Of a stretch of 64,000 nucleotides of DNA, positions 16,272 to 25,550 are shown one piece after another. This DNA comes from an uncultured Chthonomonas sp. Its GTDB lineage: Bacteria; Armatimonadota; Chthonomonadetes; Chthonomonadales; Chthonomonadaceae. The first letter of the stretch is position 1, and each line of letters opens with the position of its first letter. The notes below the pieces were generated by a model. It worked only from the letters and a program-made list of their open reading frames with translations. It was not told where the DNA came from and made no database searches. Where the stretch lies: contig CAIONQ010000023.1 in assembly GCA_903859705.1 (NCBI GenBank), forward strand, positions 1-64,000, read 5' to 3'. The translations under genes were made by a program, and so were the position numbers.

Positions 16272-17732
16272 ATGAGCGATAAGCTGTCACGGCGAGGCTT
16301 TCTGGAGCAGTCTCTAATCACTGCTGCCGCTGGCATCGCAGGCATGGCCAGTTCCGGCTCGGCATATGCCGCACACAACGAGATTTTTGAAAAGCAGAGC
16401 AAATCTGCCAATGAGAAAATCCACATTGCAGTCATTGGCCTTAACGGCCGAGGCGGCAGCCACCTGGATGCTTACCTTAATCGTGATGATGTTGAGGTAG
16501 TTGCTCTCTGTGATGTAGATCTCAGCGTAGTAGAGCGAGCATCAGAGCGCGTTAAGAAGAAGGGGCGCACCGTTCCTGCCGGATATCAGGATATCCGTAA
16601 GCTGCTTGAGCTAAAGGGGCTGGATGCGGTTTCCATCGCAACTCCTAACCACTGGCACTCACTCGCAGCGATCTGGGCGCTTCAATCTGGCAAAGATGTG
16701 TATGTAGAGAAGCCGGTTAGCCACAACGTGCATGAGGGCCGCGTGCTGGTAGATACCGCGCGCAAGTACAACCGCATTTGCCAGGCGGGCACACAGTCTC
16801 GATCTGCCAAGGCCTGCCAGGATGCCACCGAGTATATTCACTCTGGCCACATCGGCAAGGTGCTGCTCTCTCGTGGTCTATGCTACAAGCCACGTAACAC
16901 CATCGGCAAAATCTCCAGCCCAACGCCCGTTCCGGATGGCGTAGATTATGATCTGTGGCTTGGCCCGGCCCCGCAGAAGCCGATTAATCGTCAGCGCTTC
17001 CACTACGATTGGCACTGGTTCTGGGATTACGGCAACGGAGATCTCGGCAACCAGGGCATCCATCAGATGGATATCGCACGCTGGGCGCTTAATAAAAATC
17101 ACCTGCCGTCTTCCGTATTTAGTCTGGGTGGTCGGTTTGGGTACGTCGATGATGGCGAAACCCCGAACACCGAACTCAGCTTCTTCGATTACGGCGATAG
17201 CCACCTTGTTTTTGAGGTGCGCGGACTGAAAACCAGCGATCTCAAGGGCGCCAAAGTCGGCAACATCGTCTATGGCACAGAAGGTTACGTGGTTATCACT
17301 GATAACTACGGCAAGGCAGCGGCATTTGACAATCAAGATCGACAGGTTCAAACGTTTGAGGGTGGTGGCGATCACTTCGGCAACTTCCTCTCGGCACTTC
17401 GCAGCCGCAAACGTGGCGATTTGAACGGCGAAATCGAGAAGGGGCACCTCTCCAGCGCGCTCTGCCACCTGGGCAATATCTCCTACAGGCTGGGTTCCAA
17501 GCATAGCTTTGCAGACGACCCCAAGAGCCTGGACAAAGACCAGAAAGAGACGTTCGCACGCTTTAAGAGCCACCTGAACGATAATGAGGTAGACCTGAAA
17601 ACTACCCAGTACGCTCTTGGGCCAGTTCTTAAGATCGATGCAAAGCGCGAGCGCTTCAAGGATAGTGCTGAGGCTAATCAGATGATTACGCGCGAATACC
17701 GCGCGGGATTTGTTGTGCCCGATAAGGCATAG
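16272..17732 (+). CDS. Tat-exported Gfo/Idh/MocA family oxidoreductase
   Basis: A 486-residue protein beginning with a twin-arginine signal (SRRGFLEQS, then a hydrophobic stretch ending GSAYA). The Rossmann part starts IAVIGLNGRGGSHLDAYL and contains ALCDVD and the EKPVSHN motif typical of the family (Lys of EKP is catalytic or cofactor-linked); the C-terminal domain has GDLGNQGIHQMDIARWAL with the conserved His. Family members are NAD(P)-dependent sugar or inositol dehydrogenases; some Tat-exported ones work in the periplasm with a tightly bound cofactor. GGGGGAG lies 8 bases before ATG 16272. It ends at a strong terminator. It probably acts with the secreted sugar-directed proteins around it. 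Confidence 0.9.
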   Translation: MSDKLSRRGFLEQSLITAAAGIAGMASSGSAYAAHNEIFEKQSKSANEKIHIAVIGLNGRGGSHLDAYLNRDDVEVVALCDVDLSVVERASERVKKKGRTVPAGYQDIRKLLELKGLDAVSIATPNHWHSLAAIWALQSGKDVYVEKPVSHNVHEGRVLVDTARKYNRICQAGTQSRSAKACQDATEYIHSGHIGKVLLSRGLCYKPRNTIGKISSPTPVPDGVDYDLWLGPAPQKPINRQRFHYDWHWFWDYGNGDLGNQGIHQMDIARWALNKNHLPSSVFSLGGRFGYVDDGETPNTELSFFDYGDSHLVFEVRGLKTSDLKGAKVGNIVYGTEGYVVITDNYGKAAAFDNQDRQVQTFEGGGDHFGNFLSALRSRKRGDLNGEIEKGHLSSALCHLGNISYRLGSKHSFADDPKSLDKDQKETFARFKSHLNDNEVDLKTTQYALGPVLKIDAKRERFKDSAEANQMITREYRAGFVVPDKA

Positions 17733-17760
17733 CCTGCACCACGCCCTTTGCTTACATAAA

Positions 17761-17796
17761 TGCGGGCTTCGGATTATCCGAAGCCCGCATTTTTCA
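17761..17796. terminator. rho-independent terminator
   Basis: TGCGGGCTTCGG pairs with CCGAAGCCCGCA across a short AT loop, followed by TTTTTC. It ends the dehydrogenase gene and lies between convergent genes. Confidence 0.9.
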
Positions 17797-17821
17797 TCTG
17801 GTTGTTATCTGGCCAACCGGG

Positions 17822-20059
17822 TTACCGGGCACCCAGAGCTGCCTTTGCACTGGCGGCAAGCACAGAAGGCGTTACGGCCTTCACCTCGGGTGGCAGGCGC
17901 CTCCACAGGTCGGTCAGCCAGGTGGCATTGTAGTTCCAACTAATCGCCATGGCGCTCATATAACCCGGGCGCATTCTGGGCGCATTTGCTGTAATTTCGC
18001 CCGCAAGCCAGCTGTTTTGCTGCTCCATTTTGCGGTTTGCAACTTCTGCTTCCCCGCTCCAAACCTGGAAGTTTGTAAGAGTATGAAACACCGGCACGCC
18101 CTCTACAAACTGCGTGGAGTTATCTGGAGTAATGCCACTGTGCCTGCCCATATCCGCAAGTATGTACTTAAGGCCAGGCATGCCATGCGTGAACCTATGA
18201 AGTAATTCTGTACTTGCGGATGGACCGCCGTTTCCGCCATTGTAAATCTCAATGCCGCTCATCCCAAGCTGCCTGCGGTACCTATCAAACAGCTGTACAT
18301 ACTCTGCCCACAGGCGCTCTCGATCTTCTTTACGGTAGCGGCTAGCATACACGGGGGCATTCATATACAGCAACCCAAAAAAGCTCTCTGCGGGAGTGCG
18401 GTGCTCGTAATACCATTGTGCAACTGCAGGAAGGGTATCCAGAAGCGTTACATTCATGCCATAGCCACAGGGTACTTTGCCACGGTTTGCGTCTGCCCAT
18501 ATACCCCGTTGATACAACTGCCAGTACCAGTGCGCATCCCCACTATCCATAATGTTTACCGATAGGTACAGATCCTTTTGTGAGGGCGTTTGTTTAGTAG
18601 GCTGCTCTTCTGCATGCTGAAAAATGGTGCTGGCAGGATGCACGGCGCTATGCACCGATACATTGGAGCTAAAGCCTGTACCCGGCACCCACTTTGCGTA
18701 CTCGGATAACAGCCGAACGGCAGCATACTCATCGATGCCCTTGCCACCATACATCGGCCAGCCCATTACAGGCACGTTACCCGGGGTTGCAGCCAGCAGC
18801 TCCTCTAAAAATTCGCGCTCTGCAATCGGATCTGCACCCTTTTCTGCATCCGTGTAGCTGGATACCCAGAACATGAATATCTTCTGCTGCACCATGGTAT
18901 CACGGCTGGTGAGGGCGTTGGAAAGTGGGTGCTCCCAGGCGATGGCGCGGTGGCTCATTTGCCCCCAGTAGGTTTTGAACACGTATCGGTAGGCATCTAC
19001 ATTGCGGTGCCAACGGCCGCGCAAATCATCCACAACGGTAAGTTGATACTGAGCGGCCAGTTCGGGAGAAACCGGCAGCGCATTCTTTATGCTGCCTATC
19101 ATCCACGCTGCATGGCGCGATCCCGGCAAATCTGGATCCCAAACTACTGCTCCAGATACCCGGCTCTTAAAACGGGCGATTACAGCAAGCGGCGTATCGA
19201 GGCGTGTTTCTGGCCCTGTATACGCTTTGGTTTGCAGATACCGCAGCCACAGGGTGTCCTGATCGGCCGGATTGGTGGGGTTGATTAGGTAAAGCGTGGG
19301 CGCATTGCGGTTTACGATGCCCTGCAGAGCGGTTAGCATTCCGCACACATCTGTGCTTGCATGCGAAATATCTACCGTGATAAGGCTGCGAGGGAGGGTG
19401 CCTGGTGTGCGCGGAAACCACTCCTTCCAGGGGCCTGTTCTGCCCTGCTCTGCAATTCTTGATAGCTGTACGGATGATTTTTCTATGCGCACCGCAGTAA
19501 ACCAGAACGCCTCGGTAACCCCATCGGCAACAAACTGAATATTCAGCCGTTTACAATTGGCCGGGGCGGTAACTCGCACTGTTATTGGCTGCCACGTATA
19601 ATCGCCAGCGGGCACCGGCTGGCGGTACTCGCCATTACCTTCCAGGCTGGCGCCAATAAACAGTCTGCCAACACCCTTGCCTTTGATCTGTGCCTGAACA
19701 ACATAGGTTGTTTCTGGCTCAACAGATATCCAGTCCGTATTTACAATGAGATACTTGTACGCCTGCGTGGGGGTGGCATCTTGCATTCTGATGGAAGGAT
19801 GCCCGGCAAATCTATTGTCACTGTCTACCTCCGCCTTTGCATGCGTATCTGTACCGGTGCCGGCGGTCCATCCATCCGGGAATTTTCTGCCAGCAGACAG
19901 CTGTTCAAAATTGCCATTGGGAACAACGGTGTTTGTTTGGGAAATTGCTGCGGCAGGAAACAGTACCGCCAGCGCAGCCAGAACATTACGCAAGCAGCTT
20001 ACGGATTTAAATGTGCGGTGCACAATATCCAGTGTTGGTGGTACCATGTTCATTAGCAT
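17822..20059 (-). CDS. secreted GxGYxYP-like protein with N-terminal carbohydrate-binding module
   Basis: A 745-residue exported protein. After a signal peptide (cleavage near AISQ) comes a CBM4/9-like jelly-roll of about 150 residues (VPNGNFEQ, FPDGWTAGTG, PETTYVVQAQIKG, the typical strand order). The remainder has the marker of the GxGYxYP N-terminal domain, LTALQGIVNRNAPTLYL, and later PCGYGMNVTLLDTLPAVAQWYY, which is the family's body; the defining G-x-G-Y-x-Y-P itself is diverged. Family members are thought to be glycoside hydrolases of unknown substrate. The start is ATG 20059 or, with AGGG nearby, ATG 20053. It is divergent from the amidase gene, with 58 bases between them. Confidence 0.7.
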   Translation of the reverse strand: MLMNMVPPTLDIVHRTFKSVSCLRNVLAALAVLFPAAAISQTNTVVPNGNFEQLSAGRKFPDGWTAGTGTDTHAKAEVDSDNRFAGHPSIRMQDATPTQAYKYLIVNTDWISVEPETTYVVQAQIKGKGVGRLFIGASLEGNGEYRQPVPAGDYTWQPITVRVTAPANCKRLNIQFVADGVTEAFWFTAVRIEKSSVQLSRIAEQGRTGPWKEWFPRTPGTLPRSLITVDISHASTDVCGMLTALQGIVNRNAPTLYLINPTNPADQDTLWLRYLQTKAYTGPETRLDTPLAVIARFKSRVSGAVVWDPDLPGSRHAAWMIGSIKNALPVSPELAAQYQLTVVDDLRGRWHRNVDAYRYVFKTYWGQMSHRAIAWEHPLSNALTSRDTMVQQKIFMFWVSSYTDAEKGADPIAEREFLEELLAATPGNVPVMGWPMYGGKGIDEYAAVRLLSEYAKWVPGTGFSSNVSVHSAVHPASTIFQHAEEQPTKQTPSQKDLYLSVNIMDSGDAHWYWQLYQRGIWADANRGKVPCGYGMNVTLLDTLPAVAQWYYEHRTPAESFFGLLYMNAPVYASRYRKEDRERLWAEYVQLFDRYRRQLGMSGIEIYNGGNGGPSASTELLHRFTHGMPGLKYILADMGRHSGITPDNSTQFVEGVPVFHTLTNFQVWSGEAEVANRKMEQQNSWLAGEITANAPRMRPGYMSAMAISWNYNATWLTDLWRRLPPEVKAVTPSVLAASAKAALGAR

Positions 20060-20117
20060 GCCCTGTGGTGGGGTTTGCTGCCCACCGCCTTTAGACCATC
20101 CTGCGTTGAGGAAAAAG

Positions 20118-20909
20118 ATGAGAGTTTACGCCTGCCAGATTAACTGCGTTTGGGAAGATAAAGCCGCCACCAACCGTGTCGTGAGCACGCTAATAGAGCG
20201 TGCTGCGCCCCTCCCAGGCTCGCTGGTGGTATTGCCCGAGACGTATGCAACCGGGTTCAGCATGGATGTGAACCTCACCATGGAGCCAGTTGGGGGCGAA
20301 ACACAGCGGTTTCTATCAAATTTGGCGAAGCAGTACAACATCTATGTTACCGCCGGAGTTGTGGTGCATGATGCGGCAGGGATTGTACGCAACCAGTCTA
20401 TAACCTTCTGCCCTGGTGGCACGGAAATTGGCAGATATAGCAAGATATTTCCGTTTACACGCGGCAAGGAGCACACGGTGCACGCGGCTGGCAGCAGCGT
20501 AGAGACATTTGCCTGCGGACCCTTTACCGCCGCACCTTTTGTGTGTTTCGATCTCCGGTTTCCAGAGATATTCCGAACTGCAGCCATTGCCGGAGCAAAC
20601 CTGATAACCGTAATTGCCAGCTGGCCCGTGCCGCGCACGGAGCACTGGATGGCATTACTACGTGCCCGCGCAATTGAGAACCAGTGTTATGTTGTGGGCG
20701 TAAATCGTTGCGGCACCGACCCGGGCTTTACCTTTGAGGGCAGGTCGCAGATAATAGACCCATCCGGAAAAATTATTGCCGATGCCGGCAATGCAGAGGG
20801 GATCGTCTCAGCCGATCTGGATATCGAATATCTGAAATCATATCGTGCCGACCTGCCGTTTCTTACCGATCTGCGCCCGGCCTATATCAATGCTCCAGGG
20901 GCAGAATAA
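20118..20909 (+). CDS. carbon-nitrogen hydrolase (nitrilase superfamily amidase)
   Basis: A 263-residue cytoplasmic amidase with the full nitrilase triad: Glu41 in LPETYATGF, Lys108 in YSKIFPF and Cys142 in VCFDLRFPE. The C-x-D-x-R-F-P-E motif and size fit the omega-amidase/YafV branch, which removes the amide of alpha-keto acid amides made by transaminases; the exact substrate is an inference. I take ATG 20118 because GAGGAA lies just upstream; the longer in-frame reading back to 19746 overlaps the divergent gene. It ends only four bases from the stop of the opposing GNAT gene. Confidence 0.9.
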   Translation: MRVYACQINCVWEDKAATNRVVSTLIERAAPLPGSLVVLPETYATGFSMDVNLTMEPVGGETQRFLSNLAKQYNIYVTAGVVVHDAAGIVRNQSITFCPGGTEIGRYSKIFPFTRGKEHTVHAAGSSVETFACGPFTAAPFVCFDLRFPEIFRTAAIAGANLITVIASWPVPRTEHWMALLRARAIENQCYVVGVNRCGTDPGFTFEGRSQIIDPSGKIIADAGNAEGIVSADLDIEYLKSYRADLPFLTDLRPAYINAPGAE

Positions 20910-20913
20910 GCCC

Positions 20914-21984
20914 TCACAGCACGTAGAGCGGGTTGTGGCACACATACCTATCGTGCTTGCCAAATGGTCGGCTTGCCATAAACAGGTATTGAAAAACAAT
21001 TTGCCATCGGTTTTGCAGCAGCCAGTTAAGCATCACTCCATTAATGCCGGAGAGCGCCGCATACTGGTCCATGCCAGAGGGATCTCCGAAGCCCGCATCA
21101 AATGCTGTGGTGTTGTAACGCACGCGTGTTAGCTGGCTTACGTGATAGAAGTATCGTGGCAGCTGTTCGGGATCCAGCGCAAGGGATGGGCCATTTGTAA
21201 GAGGCCCCATGTAAGCGTAACCAAGTATCCGCCCATCATCTGCCGTGCGGAAAAGGCGTGATGAGCCGTTATGCCCACCCATCTCCTGTATCCACAATCT
21301 ATGTTCGGATGGCCGTGCGTAGCCTACTATATCTCTATCCAGCTCAGATAGCTGTTCAATTACTGCATCGTTGGCAACAATTGGCTCTGCAATCACATCG
21401 GCATCCCGGGTGGATCCGGTGTAAACCTCATCAAATAGGCCTGTGGTGGCCCGGTCGATCACGGGGCGACGCAGATGCGCCGGAAGCTTGAGGTTTGCCG
21501 AAGAGCCGCCAAGCAGCATCATAGGAACCTGTGGCAGGCATCCCAGCTTGCGGATGTACAACGAATCGGCATCTGGATGGTGTGAGGCCAGCACCATGCG
21601 GGTATCTGCGCCGGCTGCCTCGCCATCAGCAAGGCAACTGCCAAGCAACGCTCCTCCCAGGCCCTGCCTGTGCTGGCTGGGCACGACAAAGAACTCCGTC
21701 AGGCTCCAAACTTGATCTCGCACAACACTTCGGGCATAACCCACGATGCGTGGTGAGCCGAAGCGTGGCGCCTCTTCCGCAACCCAGAAGCTGCAGTTGG
21801 CACTGGTTCTCAGGTGGTGCCGCGTGGTGGCGTGCGCCTGCCAGTTCATATCCGCATTCATGGTGCGGCGCATCACATCAAAGGTGGATGTTTCATCCTC
21901 TGCGGTGCCGCGCCTAACGGAGAGGCCCCTGGGCAACGGACGGCCAGTTGTGCCGCGCGCATCCCGGTTTAGAAGGAAGCCCAT
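20914..21984 (-). CDS. GNAT family N-acetyltransferase, two-domain
   Basis: A 356-residue protein. The first half is a GNAT domain: SVRRGTAEDETSTFDVMRR, SLTEFFVVPSQHRQGLGGALLG (Q-x-x-G-x-G acetyl-CoA loop) and YIRKLGCLP. The second half repeats the general GNAT strand order less clearly (LFRTADDGRILGYAYMGPLTNGPSLALDP), so it is likely a tandem GNAT or a GNAT with a partner domain, with the second lacking an obvious CoA loop. Acceptor unknown. GGAGGAAC lies upstream of ATG 21984, and the next gene upstream (tricorn-like) has its stop 36 bases away on the same strand, so the two may form one operon. Confidence 0.8.
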   Translation of the reverse strand: MGFLLNRDARGTTGRPLPRGLSVRRGTAEDETSTFDVMRRTMNADMNWQAHATTRHHLRTSANCSFWVAEEAPRFGSPRIVGYARSVVRDQVWSLTEFFVVPSQHRQGLGGALLGSCLADGEAAGADTRMVLASHHPDADSLYIRKLGCLPQVPMMLLGGSSANLKLPAHLRRPVIDRATTGLFDEVYTGSTRDADVIAEPIVANDAVIEQLSELDRDIVGYARPSEHRLWIQEMGGHNGSSRLFRTADDGRILGYAYMGPLTNGPSLALDPEQLPRYFYHVSQLTRVRYNTTAFDAGFGDPSGMDQYAALSGINGVMLNWLLQNRWQIVFQYLFMASRPFGKHDRYVCHNPLYVL

Positions 21985-22019
21985 CGGTTATGTTCCTCCT
22001 GAAGCTTGCCGACCAGTTG

Positions 22020-25000
22020 TCAGCGTTTGTGGCCAGCCGCACCGGGTGCAAGTACGCCTGAAGATCCCCCGTTAGGGTTATCGTTAGCGGCGCGCCCTCT
22101 CGGTGTTTCCGGCACATGCGGAGAGAAGCTATCGCCGCCTTTCAGCAGTAGATCAACAGCCGCCTCCAGCTGCCTGTCTCGGTGGCTTGCAATATCTTCC
22201 GGTGTGTTCTCTATCAGATAGTCTGGCTCAATTCCCAGGTTCTCCAGGTTACGGCCATCAATGGTGTAGAAGCCTACACGCGGCAGCCGGTACTGGGTAC
22301 CATCTGATAGGGTTGCCGGGCTGGTGCCGATAACATAACCAGGTGTGGGAACGCCAACAATCTTGCCCAGTTTCAGTGACCTGAAGCCCTGCGGAAATAC
22401 TTCGGCATCACTGAAGCTGTTTTCATTAATCAGCAGAACTATAGGCTTGGTCCAGATGCGTTCCGGCTGAGTTTCCAGATCAGAATCTCTCTTGCGAACA
22501 AAGCCATAAACTCTGTGAGAAAGCTGCTGCAGAATCGCATCGTGGGTATTGCCGCCGCCGTTGCCTCTTATATCCAGCACCAGGCCATCTTTCAGGTATG
22601 CCTCGCCCCATAGTTCGCGCTCAAACTTCGCCAGCGATGCAGCATCCATCTCGCGGATGTGGATGTATGCTAGCTTTCCGCCAGAGAACTTGTTCACCAT
22701 CTCACGCGTGTGCTTTACGCGGGCATCATACTCCAGGTTTACCCACTTATCGGCAGTGATAGTCTTCAGGTTAACGGTGCGCGCGCCCTCTTTCACAGGC
22801 TTCGAGTTAACGGTGAGTGTTACCTGCTTTCCATCCTTGTTTTGCAGGGCCTGATAGTAAAGTTCGTTGTTCTGAACCTCTTTCCCATCTATGGCCAATA
22901 CATAATCCCCTGCCTGCACGCGGGAGGCGGGCGAGGCGGCAGGGCTGCCCGGCATAATCCCAAGCACCTTCAGGCCGGGGCCGGTGTAGCTTTCATCGTA
23001 TACAAGCCCCAGCAGAGCCTGTGTTGGGCCCGGGGGCACGCTACGGCCAGGCGTTATTTCGGAGTGCGAGGAGTTAACTTCACCAACCATATTGGATAGC
23101 AGCGTGGTTAGCTCTTCTGGTGTGCCGATACCGGGCAGAAGCGCCTCATATTTGGCGCGCAGCACCTTCCAATCCACGCCATGCATGCCAGAATCGTAAA
23201 ATTCTTCGCCGAAATTGCGCCAGAACTCATGGAAAGATTGTGAAATCTGCAGATCTTTATCCGCAATGTATTCGGCTGTAAAGGGTATGGCCACCGAAGG
23301 CTGCGGCGGGAATGGGCCAATTGGCAGAGTATGGCAGGTTCCGTCTGCGCCAGTAAAGAAGAAGCGGCTGTTATCTGGAGCTATGTTAATGTTGCCTGCA
23401 GGGGAACCATCCGGTCCGGCACTTACCTGCTGAACCTGGCCGCCCATAAACGGCACCAGCAGGAATATGCCGTTGGCAAGGTGCACTACGGCCCGAGCAG
23501 AATCGGCTGTGGGCTCAAAGCTTAAAACGCCATTGAAACCGCCAACCAGCTCGGCCCTATCCTGAATATCCTCAAAATCAATCTTTACATCCCGGCTTCT
23601 GTCAGCGTTCTGGCCTCCCCGGCCGGCCACATCTTCCGGGCGTTCCAGCGGAAGTTGAAATAGCTGAGGAACTGGCATGTTACGGGTGGAGGCAAACAGC
23701 AGGCGTCGGCCATCGCGGGTAAATCGCGGGGAGATGTTTTGGCCCGGATAACGTGTTACATTGATTGGCGCGCCGCCAACGGTTGGCACCAGCCAGATAT
23801 CGAAGGTGCCAATTTTATCGGACTTTGAATATGCAAGCCAGCGGCTATCTGGCGACCACGTATGGTTGATAATCCCGCTGGAGGGCGTGCCTGGCGGGGA
23901 CTCTACAAGCCTGTGATCCGGCCCAACGCCGTTAGCCGGTGCCAGATACAGGCCAGACTGCGGGCCACCCTTTGTGTAAGAAACCCACTTGCCATCTGGT
24001 GACCATTGCGTATCTCTTACTGGAAAGTCCCCGGTAGAGAGGCGGGTTAACGAGCGCGTGATAACATCCAGGCTGTAAACGGCGGTAATGCCGTTTCTGT
24101 CTGAAACCACTGCGATGTGAGAACCGTCTGGAGACCATGTGATGTCGTCGTAACTACCATCCTGTGCCGTTAACCGGCGCGCTTCTCCGCCCTGTATGGG
24201 CTGTACCCAGATAGCACCCTTCAGTATCAGGGCAATCTGCTTACCATCGGGCGAAACCATGGTTACAGCGCCGCCTGTAAGCGTTTGCTTCTGCTGGCGG
24301 TTCACACGCTCATCGCTACGAACAACGATGTTAACGCGCTTTGCATCGGAGCCATCCGGCTTTACAGTGCAAATATCGCCATTGTAAAGGTAGGTGAGCA
24401 GCGAACCGTTACGGGCAATTTGCGCGGAGCGAACTGCATCGGTTTGATACTTCGTAACGGGCTTTGCTTCGCCGCCATCCAGCGGTACTCGCCATATATT
24501 GGGGGTGTTGGAGGTGCCGCGCAGCGTAGTTACAAAAAGGCTCTTGCTGTTTCCGCTGAAGAGTGGGAAGAACTGCTGGGAGTTATCGCCACTTAGCGGA
24601 AATTTAAGGCTGCCAGTGGCCAGGTCTTTAACAACAATTTTGGCGGCTTCGCTGCCCCGGTACCATGGCCTCCATGTTGGCTGCCCGGATCGCCGGTAGG
24701 CAAGGAGTTTGCCATCTGGCGAAAAGGAACCATCCGTAAGGGCATCTGTGTCGTAAGTGAGCCGGTGCACCGCAAGTGTATGCAGATCAATTGTAAATAG
24801 ATTGGTCTGGGCATTGGGGCTAACGTACGCATCGTAGAGAAAAGCCTCTGTTTCTCGTGCGGAGTAAAACAGCAGCTTTTGCCCATCCGGTGCCCAATCG
24901 GCAAGGATATTGCCACGCTCAAAGAAGGTTACCTGCCTTGGCGGCCCACCCTCAGATGGGATGAGGTAGATATCCTGATTGCCGGAACGGTTGGAAGTAA

Positions 25001-25343
25001 AGGCAATCCACTTGCCATCTGGCGACCAGCGTGGGCGACCATCAAATCCATCGTGGATGGTAAGCCTGGTTGCTGAGCCCCCGGCCGAGGAGACAGTGTA
25101 AAGGCTGCCCTTATAACTGAAGCAGATCTGCTTGCCATCCGGCGAAAGGCAGGGAGTAAAGCCCCCATGAATGGGTGCCTCTACGGGCGGTGCCAGTAGG
25201 TCCTGCGTAGTGGAAGCAGTAGGTGGTTGGTTGGGCTTTTGAGCATGCGCTGGTAGCAGGGTGGTGGCGCACAAAGCCAGCACTGCGGTATCGCGCAAAA
25301 GGGGAATGTTGAAGTCAAACCGAACAGGCCATAACCGCTGCAT
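22020..25343 (-). CDS. tricorn-type S41 serine protease with TolB-like propellers and PDZ
   Basis: A 1107-residue exported protease. A signal peptide (ends LLPAHAQ) precedes two beta-propeller regions with repeated W-S-P-D-G-K-W/H blades (RWSPDGKWIAFTSNRSG, DWAPDGQKLLFYSA, TWSPDGSHIAVVSD, TWSPDSRWLAYSK). Then come SSHSEITP, matching the Ser-His of the tricorn core, a PDZ domain (LKVLGIMPGSPA, GDYVLAIDGKEV) and the S41 domain with NENSFSDAEVFPQG, whose Ser is the nucleophile. Tricorn relatives degrade peptides made by other proteases. AAAGGG precedes ATG 25343; an extension to 25400 is in frame but less supported. Downstream on the same strand is the GNAT gene. Confidence 0.92.
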   Translation of the reverse strand: MQRLWPVRFDFNIPLLRDTAVLALCATTLLPAHAQKPNQPPTASTTQDLLAPPVEAPIHGGFTPCLSPDGKQICFSYKGSLYTVSSAGGSATRLTIHDGFDGRPRWSPDGKWIAFTSNRSGNQDIYLIPSEGGPPRQVTFFERGNILADWAPDGQKLLFYSARETEAFLYDAYVSPNAQTNLFTIDLHTLAVHRLTYDTDALTDGSFSPDGKLLAYRRSGQPTWRPWYRGSEAAKIVVKDLATGSLKFPLSGDNSQQFFPLFSGNSKSLFVTTLRGTSNTPNIWRVPLDGGEAKPVTKYQTDAVRSAQIARNGSLLTYLYNGDICTVKPDGSDAKRVNIVVRSDERVNRQQKQTLTGGAVTMVSPDGKQIALILKGAIWVQPIQGGEARRLTAQDGSYDDITWSPDGSHIAVVSDRNGITAVYSLDVITRSLTRLSTGDFPVRDTQWSPDGKWVSYTKGGPQSGLYLAPANGVGPDHRLVESPPGTPSSGIINHTWSPDSRWLAYSKSDKIGTFDIWLVPTVGGAPINVTRYPGQNISPRFTRDGRRLLFASTRNMPVPQLFQLPLERPEDVAGRGGQNADRSRDVKIDFEDIQDRAELVGGFNGVLSFEPTADSARAVVHLANGIFLLVPFMGGQVQQVSAGPDGSPAGNINIAPDNSRFFFTGADGTCHTLPIGPFPPQPSVAIPFTAEYIADKDLQISQSFHEFWRNFGEEFYDSGMHGVDWKVLRAKYEALLPGIGTPEELTTLLSNMVGEVNSSHSEITPGRSVPPGPTQALLGLVYDESYTGPGLKVLGIMPGSPAASPASRVQAGDYVLAIDGKEVQNNELYYQALQNKDGKQVTLTVNSKPVKEGARTVNLKTITADKWVNLEYDARVKHTREMVNKFSGGKLAYIHIREMDAASLAKFERELWGEAYLKDGLVLDIRGNGGGNTHDAILQQLSHRVYGFVRKRDSDLETQPERIWTKPIVLLINENSFSDAEVFPQGFRSLKLGKIVGVPTPGYVIGTSPATLSDGTQYRLPRVGFYTIDGRNLENLGIEPDYLIENTPEDIASHRDRQLEAAVDLLLKGGDSFSPHVPETPRGRAANDNPNGGSSGVLAPGAAGHKR

Positions 25344-25550
25344 ACACGTAACCCTTTCGCGCCGAGGCTGAAGCGTCACCGGCAATCGCAATTGAGACAT
25401 TTTACCCTACTCAGATTCCATGCTGATGTGTGGTTGGGCCATATTGCCAGGCAATCAAATGAGGTATGCTTGCCACAAAGTTTGCTGTAGATCCTATGTG
25501 GCAGTATTTACGCCTGTTGTAGCCATCTCCGAAAAGAGGGGGATAAAGCC

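Noticed and set aside
16878-17573. 231-codon open frame on the minus strand
   Set aside because: Antisense shadow of the Gfo/Idh/MocA gene; no domain recognised.
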